From: Myoxocephalus aenaeus
Taxonomy: Eukaryota > Chordata > Actinopteri > Perciformes > Cottidae
Length of the DNA: 64,000 nt
Reading direction: 5' to 3'
NCBI GenBank assembly: GCA_038501785.1
Contig: JBAMJR010000004.1
Coordinates: forward strand, 1,780,501-1,844,500
Positions within the stretch are counted from its first letter, which is position 1, and the number at the start of each line of letters is the position of its first letter. The translations under genes were made by a program, and so were the position numbers. The notes below the pieces were generated by a model that saw only the letters and a list, made by a program, of their open reading frames with translations, searched no databases and had not been told where the DNA came from. Below are positions 56,701 to 64,000 of the stretch, piece by piece.

Positions 56701-59700
56701 TGGAGCTGTCAAGCGGCTGATAATCTGTATTGGAGTGCACCGCACAACCTCAACGTTTCTAAGAGAGATGATTAGAGAGTGAGCGTGTGTGTGAGCGCTA
56801 GAGGGAGAAAGAATAGAAACAAATCATGCAGCTAGTGAGTGAAAAGGCCGAACCAGACATTAGTTTGTCTGACAGAAAATGTAATGAAATAGATTGGTAA
56901 TTGTCTCGTCTGCTTTTTCCTACTGTCTTTGAACACTTTTGAGAGTTTCAGTTTCTCTGCACAAGGAGCAGACTCATAATGACCGTCTGTTGCACCAACC
57001 ACCAAGGCCCCAACAGCAGCGTATTCTTGTGATGTTGTTGATTTTTCTTTGAGTAGGAGACGCTTAAAAGGATCTATTTTAGACAACAAAACCAAAACCT
57101 TCAATTCACCTGTACGTCATGATACTGCGGCACATTTTTTCAACCAGTTTATCCATCCATCCGTCAATCCATGTTCCTCTGCCTCTCAAACCAAAGTGAA
57201 ACCTTCCACCTTCAGTGGTTCACACTCTTCTCTCAATGCAATAAAGCATTATCCCCTATCTGACCTCCTTTTCGCCTCACATTCGCTGCCTCCCTCTCAT
57301 TTTCTCTCACTGTCTTCATTTCTTCTTTCTTCCCCCTTCAGTGTCAGCCTCCTCGCTTTCTTGCAGCTGCCTCCGAGTGATGGAAAGGAACTGTGAAAAC
57401 CTGAAGGAGGGTAGAGCTTTTTTTTTTTTTTTACTAAGAAGCCTAGTAACACAGACGCGCTTTCTCAACATCAAAGCTCCCGTCACTCTCTGCCTGCCGA
57501 CCAAAAAAGATCACCGGGCAGCCTAAAACACAGAGAGAGAGCGAGAGTAAGAGGTTGGAGAAGGAATGTAAAACAGACCGATCACCATTGACATGCTCTT
57601 TGTTTGTCTGGGCATCACTATGTGCTTCACGGTTCAGTCCTGGAAGTATGTGTAAGTCCTGTGTCTATTTCCTCTTTTGGCTCAGCCGGCAGCCACTCAG
57701 CCCAGCATGTGGCATCTGGAACCTGCCTGCTAGCACACTCTAACGAGGCCCCCAGAGTGTGTGGTTGTGTGTGTGTGCATGTATGTGTGTGTGTTACTGT
57801 TTGTGTATGGTGGAGAAAATGTCTGTCCATTTGCAAACCTGCATTTCTACCGTTTCTACTGTTGCATTGCATTACGTTGGTTCAGTACAGCAGATGGCAT
57901 GAGCAGTGATACAGGTCAGACGGAGACAATGGTGCTTCCTGGTGTTGACGAGGATGGACTTCCCTCTCTCTGTCCGTGCCCGTCTCAGATGCTCACCTTC
58001 TCTGTCTGTGTCAGCCAGTGGCACTTTATAATCTGCTCCCTTCAGCGTATTTGTCTGCATCAGCAAATGTCTGCATGAAACAAAGTGAACTGAACAAATG
58101 AGCTATGTTTACACAAGATACTTTACTTTAAAAACAGATTAAAAACTGCATTTCAAACATTTTAATCTAATGCGTTGTCATTTAAGCCAGGGTCGGAGCG
58201 CTTGTTGTTACAGAGCAGTCACTGTTTGCATGAGCTTGACAGCAAAAGTCCTTTCCTACTTTTATGACTGCTAAGTTTAACAAACAATGTCTTGGTGTGT
58301 TTATACCAGTTCTCTGTGGAAGCATAACAGTTTATTTATGAGACCTTTAATAGTTATAAGCACAGCCGACACCCGACTCTGTTTATATCCTGTTTTGGAA
58401 CTGAAGAGAAACAAATATATATTTAATTTTACCAGCCAATGTCAAAATGTGCTTAGACAGGCAAAAATATGAACCCTTTGAAAAGGGATCTGAATTGGTT
58501 TACAGAGGATTAGAATGATTGGCAGCATAGCTCTAAAGTAGTTAAATATGCCAGACACAGTTGTGTCTGACATATTTTTCATCCGGCTGTATGCTTGTAT
58601 AGAAGACAAAGTGAAAGACAGAGATGGCCTTCTCTGAATAAGAAACATATAAACAACACTTTGATTCCAGGGGGTTTGAAAACATCTGGACTGGAGTCTG
58701 TGAAGTGCCAGTAGCAGCACGCATGTTTTTCTCTTCCCCTGTGATGATCTATTTGTGGCTCCTGTGTGCGTGAACGTACTTGTCTTTGTTACCATGGAGA
58801 CCAAAAGAGGTGTGGAAAATCGTGAAGCCTCACTGTGGTCACTGGTTTCATCATACGTGCAGTCTCCACTACTTTACCTTTTAATAGCCCTTCACAGCTG
58901 GGCGCTTTGCAAAGGTACAATTTCTTGACATTGCTAATTAGAAAGAACAGGTAGTCATTGTAGATCCAGACCACATCCAGTGCCATGACTCACATTTTTT
59001 TCAACATCCAAAATGTCAAATATCAAGCTTTATAACTCACACGAATAAACACAGTCACAATTTGTCACTTTTATCATTTATTCCAGGAGAAAGTCCCACC
59101 AGTAGGCACAGCTTAGTGCTATTGCTGCACAATCGACCCTCATTTTGATCTGAATTATTCCAATAACACTCCTTTTCCATCACTCCCGTTGTTCTCGTAC
59201 ACAATGGCATTGACCCGCTCTATTGTCTGTGGGGTTGTGTCCTCCTTTTCAGCACTGAGAGGCACATTTGTTGATCTCCTAATTAGATTACCGCTTGTCT
59301 GATTAACTGCCTGTAACTCCTGCTGCCACTTGTAGCGGAACTGGGTTGGGCTGGGCTTCATGCAAACCCTCACTGTCCCTCGTCGGTTCATGGCCTTCGA
59401 TCCCCTTTCCCTTTTTGCACCTGGTGAACTTGCAGACAATGTCAGAGACGGTGAGGATTAACTGAAGATGCAAGGAGTTGAAAGGGTGAGTTTAAAAGCA
59501 CAGTCACGTGGGCTTGAATGTTTTTTTTTCTTTTTCTTCTTGTTACACGTCAGTGATTCTGTTTGAAGACCTACTTACAGTACAACTGCCCACACAGTTG
59601 CTAACGCTAGGCTAACAGGGCTGTGGTACAACTACACTGGTAACCTATTCATCTGCTAGTTGGATCATCAGATAAATGAGGTGAGGTCATGTTAAGAACC

Positions 59701-60027
59701 ATATGTGCCACTTATGTCACTACCTTACTGGATGATGAGGTCAAACACTATTGCATTCTCTATTTGTTTCACTTACAATTTGAGCCACGCTTGCAACATA
59801 GCTATACAGATGGTACCATCTGTTTGCAGGTCTGTCCACCAGTTCAGTCAACACTGAAATATATCACACAACTATGGATTGCCAGGACATTTTCTACAGA
59901 CATTCATGTTCCCCTGAAGATGAATCCTGTGGACTTTGATGATCCATCAGAGATCACATTTGTTGGTGAAACGTCACAACACCTGTTGAATGGACTGACA
60001 GAATGACTTGTTATCATTTTGGTGATC
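53771..60027. other. No exon recognised
   Basis: Unique-looking AT-rich sequence with frames at 54333-54647 and 59689-60006 that have no motif. A 34-bp imperfect palindrome lies at 58544-58577 and a T15 run near 57418-57432. Nothing else supports a gene. Confidence 0.55.
58544..58577. repeat. 34-bp imperfect palindrome
   Basis: AAATATGCCAGACACAG pairs with TTGTGTCTGACATATTT with two mismatches and no loop. Confidence 0.8.
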
Positions 60028-60029
60028 AT

Positions 60030-60300
60030 CTGACTTTTTAGCTAGCACCGTCATCAGGTCAAAATTGTAATTTGTTTATGAATAAATATTTACAAAACTG
60101 ATGACATTACCATCAGCCTCAGCTGTAATTTGTATTTAGTGTGAATTGGCAAACATTAGCATGCTAATACGCTGAAGTATGATCATGGACATGGTATCTG
60201 CTAAACACCAGCATCTTAGCATTCTCATTGTGAGCATGTTAGCATGCTAATGTTAGCGCTCAAAGCACACAGAGCCACTAGCACTGCAGACTGTTCTTGT
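60030..60300. repeat. Common teleost repeat with TTAGCATGCTAA words
   Basis: AGCTAGCACCGTCATCAGGT, CATCAGCCTCAGCTG, CATTAGCATGCTAATACGCT and GTGAGCATGTTAGCATGCTA match, by memory, a repeat very common in fish genomes. The block 60160-60260 carries the TTAGCATGCTAA palindromic words. Confidence 0.55.
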
Positions 60301-61487
60301 TCTTGATTAAGAAACATATAGTATAGTAGATCAAATAATCATCAAATATACTTAACCATCCTGCATCATGAGCATTTATAAGTGGTTAGTCTGATTGAAT
60401 TCCATTTTTTAAAGCCAATTTCCCAATGTTATATCATATTAACCATTGACGCATAGACTTCCTGTTTCTCCTCTGACCCATCACCTTTTCATTCTGGCCC
60501 CTGGCTAAGTTACCACGACAGGTTGAACTCTAAGGACGAGAAGGTGAGGACACCATATGCAGGGGTTGAGGAAGGCGAGGCACAGTGGGGTTTTGAGACA
60601 GAAAGATGTGCATGGCCGGACTAATTTGGCCTCGAAGAGCTGAAGTCGGGGTGACAGCCATCGTGTGGGGACTGGGGACAATGGGCTGAGGGAGAATTGT
60701 TTGCACGTCTGTATGGCCTTTGCAGCAATACTCCCCACGCTATACAATCACTCAGGCCGTCTACTGGAGTGACATTTCAGGAAATTTCCACTGATGTGGG
60801 ACTGGGGCCCCAGCTGTCACGACGGAGCAGCAGGGAGTCGTTGGGCGGGGTGAAATGAGTAGCAGGGAGAGAAAGAGAGGAGCGTTGGATGTTGCTTATC
60901 AGACTTGGCAAGATCTGGCAGCTTTATGGCTTATGGGGGAGAACATTGATAAGTTCTCTCTCTTCCTTTCTTTGTCCGTCTCTGTGCGTTATTGCTTTCA
61001 GTGATAGAGCGAATGATAGCCTCTGTGTGATGTTGGCAGACTTATAAGGCTTATCTTGCAGAATGACATTGGTTTTGTTTTCTGAGCTACCTAAGATGAG
61101 ATAAACGATGCTCTCAGTTCCACATTCATGAAACCGCATCAGTGCATTGAATATAGATGGTTTTCAGGTCAGGAGAGTGTTTGTGTTTTTTTTCTCCAGC
61201 ATTTCAATGAATATTGTTTATTGTTTGACCCTTCTTGAACTGCTTCACTGAAGTACTTAGGAGAAGATTCCAAGCGATTGTTTGTATCATTTTAATGACT
61301 AAGTAGAAACACTAAATTACACTTTTCTATCATATATTTTGGGGAACAAGAATTGTATGCAATTGGTAAAGGCATGGGATGGAAATGTTGGGCGACAGTC
61401 TTCAACTTTGTGATGTGGTGAGTGAGAGGACTTGACATTTACACCACCTCTATCTTACCCACTGCCGTGCCTTGGATCCAAACCATC

Positions 61488-61491
<4 letters not shown>

Positions 61492-61582
<91 letters not shown>

Positions 61583-61611
61583 CTGTGTGTATGTGTCTGT
61601 GTGTATGTGTT
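61492..61611. repeat. (TG)42 followed by a TATGTGTCTGTGTG tandem
   Basis: The TG run ends at 61576 and passes into about two and a half copies of a 14-base derivative unit. Confidence 0.95.
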
Positions 61612-63183
61612 TTTGCATGGAGATCATTGCTAAGGTGTGAGTAAGATGAGGTTATTGGATGCACATGACCCAGACTTTGTTAGTATGTGCAGTATGTCTG
61701 CTTGCACATGTAGTTTATAGAGTTTGCAGCTCAGCTCTTGCTCTGCAAACACAATTAGCTGATTTGCATCCAATTAAAAAACTTCGATAAACTCCATCTG
61801 TAACCTTTCCATGCACTCTAATGTCCAGATACCATATCAGACGGCAACTCGACCTTGTGGCAACACTAATACGAGAAATGGGATGGCCTAAGGGTAGTAG
61901 TGCTACATTTCCAACACCACAAGTCGGTCGCACACACCGGCTGTTGAGATGACTAGCACTTCTGGCCGACATTCGGCCTCTTCTTTCCAGCAATTGAAAA
62001 TTAAGCCTGCATGTGATGAAGCATGCTTGCTGTAACTGTTACTAGGCAAGAGGTTACTACTAGAAAAATCCTTTTATTTTTTATTTTTTATTCTGCAACT
62101 TACGTGTGTATATTTTGACAGGAAACGTGTCCCGGAAGTATCTCTGGTCACAGACAACCTTTGGAAATGGAAATGTTTGAAAACACAATTTTGACGAAAT
62201 GGAATTTGTCTACATTGAACTTGATGGCAGACGTGTCACACGAAATTCTGCCTGCTGGACTATTCCCAAAGTGTACCAGAGCAACGTAATTAATAGCACT
62301 GAGAAGCTGATAGTACTGAGTATTTATAAGTCACCTTGCTTTGAGGATACTGCTAAAAATAGAGTAAGTTGCATTGATATTAGAATTGCTTATTTGGAGT
62401 ATTTCTTTGACATGCATGCATGAAACCTTATATTTATGCCAACTTGATGACTAAATAACATGTTCACATCGCAGTATCTTGTTAAAATCAATTGCAGAGT
62501 ACATCGGCCAATAAGCCTTAGGTCTGTTGGCACAACATTGAGCGGCATAGATATAATTGCATGTATAACTCATAATACTTGAGTGATAGGTATGGAAATG
62601 TTTGTTGTGCACACTGTGATATGAAACTCGGAGTATGGTAAATATCTCCAGGCTCAAAAACAAAATGACAGACTGTAAATGACCAGGTGGCAGTTGACCT
62701 TTATTCTGTGAAGAAAAGCAATATAGGTTGTGTGAGTGTGTGGCAATGTATTTGTCTTTGTGTGCACTCACACAGTAACACAATAATTTGGGGTTCTCTG
62801 GGTTCGGCAGTACTTTCCAGGTGGTTGCTTCGTGTGTTTGTGCATGTGTGACGATACTTTGATATGGGGCTGGCGTACCGTGTAAGAATGAGTGAAGCTC
62901 CCTGGGCGCAGCGCTTTCTTGGCACATCTTTATGATCCCATCATGACGGGGGAAACACGACACTGGGGAGGATATTCCACTGCCCAGCAGCTAAGGGAGA
63001 GAAACAGGGCTGCACAAACACACTGCTCCTGCAACTCCAGTAACAAGGTCTAGTGAGGTTAGGCCTGCACAAACACATGGAGCTTCTGCTGCAGTGTGTC
63101 ACTTAAACCCAAACTGCTGCACAGTACAGACTTGCATAGTATGCATAACTACATACATGAACTTAAACAAACAAACATTAATG

Positions 63184-63184
<1 letters not shown>

Positions 63185-63239
<55 letters not shown>
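63185..63239. repeat. (AT)n microsatellite followed by C8
   Basis: AT units with one C interruption at 63202, ending at ACACCCCCCCC. Confidence 0.95.
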
Positions 63240-63242
<3 letters not shown>

Positions 63243-64000
63243 CCCCCCCACCCCAGGACTACACTAATGACCACTATTGCTGAGAGGACAGTGAGTTGAT
63301 TGGCATAGAGAAAGCATGACACCAGCACATTCAGGCATATGGCATGTGGACCCACTGATGGGCGCACACATATGGTGCTGGTGGCTTTTGCTGCTTCGCA
63401 TGGGAGGAAGGCACTGTGCGTGCCTTTGATCAGCCTCCAAATCACTGAGCACAGCACACAAAGTACAGCCTTAAAATCTCTAACTGTTTGGGTTGCCTCA
63501 TTTTGTCTCATTATTCCGCAAACACATTTAAATGCAATGCCTTTTGCAGCTCCTTTCAGTTTTTGCGATTTTGCAATCACAGGATTTCTTTTAAAGAAAT
63601 CTAGAAAGTACTGCAGTTTTAGTCACAATTCAGTACATTACACACATTGATTACATAATTAGGTTCTTTAATGATTTTTTTTGGTACAAATGCACAGTTG
63701 TTTAATGGAAAAGGGAGTCCTTTGGTTGCAAAATTATTTTAATTTGTGTTTCAAAGTTGTCCACACACACAAATAAACACGTTTTTATTTCTGTGTTAAT
63801 ATGGAACAATGCTACATGAACAATAAATGAGACTATTTGATTGTCATTGGTGACTGTAACAACAATAGCTGCCCCACTTAATTCCACATAAATGTATTTC
63901 CTACCTAAATCAATGGCACTTCTTTAAAGAGCCATTATTTGCATGCATTGATGACAACATTGAGTGTTGAGAACTGTCGCAGCGCTCCGCCTTTTAACAC

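Larger units (their letters stand above)
60301..64000. other. No exon recognised
   Basis: Contains (TG)n plus a 14-mer array at 61492-61611 and (AT)n at 63185-63239. A 170-codon minus-strand frame at 62451-62963 shows no recognisable domain. Confidence 0.55.

Noticed and set aside
59689..60006. 105-codon frame
   Set aside because: It runs toward a known type of fish repeat beginning near 60030 and has no domain.

Overview
The window looks like teleost fish nuclear DNA. Its genes have short exons with GT-AG introns and vertebrate-type products. It carries many long (CA/TG)n microsatellites, a decayed Tc1-like transposon, a hAT-like MITE, and several interspersed repeats I recognise by memory as common in fish. 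Nothing looks bacterial or viral, and there is no CRISPR array. Gene identities rest on recognising conserved protein segments by eye; no search was run.

Layout, all recognised genes on the + strand. (1) 451-9002 holds the last eight coding exons of a dachshund-family transcription cofactor, closest to DACH1; its 5' part lies left of the window. Its introns contain patches rich in homeodomain-type TAAT/ATTA cores that could be enhancers. (2) 12846-18055 holds a complete ten-exon ubac2 gene (348 codons), encoding an ER rhomboid-like protein with a C-terminal UBA domain. It starts 3.8 kb after the dach stop in the same orientation. A decayed Tc1-like element lies antisense in its eighth intron. 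(3) About 18.9-40.3 kb is a gene desert with repeat remnants, a MITE and foldback sequences. (4) 41450-41518 is a probable first coding exon (23 lysine-rich codons, then a consensus donor) behind a long pyrimidine-rich leader. It resembles the start of type I neuregulin-1, but that call is tentative. (5) 41.5-64 kb shows no further convincing exon and could be the long first intron of that gene. It holds a near-perfect 180-bp palindrome, two perfect RFX-type X-boxes and more repeats.

The three genes show no obvious pathway link. Dachshund is a nuclear cofactor of the Pax-Six-Eya network, UBAC2 acts at the ER membrane in protein quality control, and the third would be a secreted or membrane growth factor if it is a neuregulin. 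DACH1 and UBAC2 both lie on human 13q but far apart, so their tight linkage here is notable. I found no clearly new gene system. The most unusual items are the 180-bp palindrome, a (TG)35 tract in place of a polypyrimidine tract at a ubac2 splice acceptor, a possible alternative 3' end of dach, and the paired (CA)n/(TG)n inverted microsatellites.
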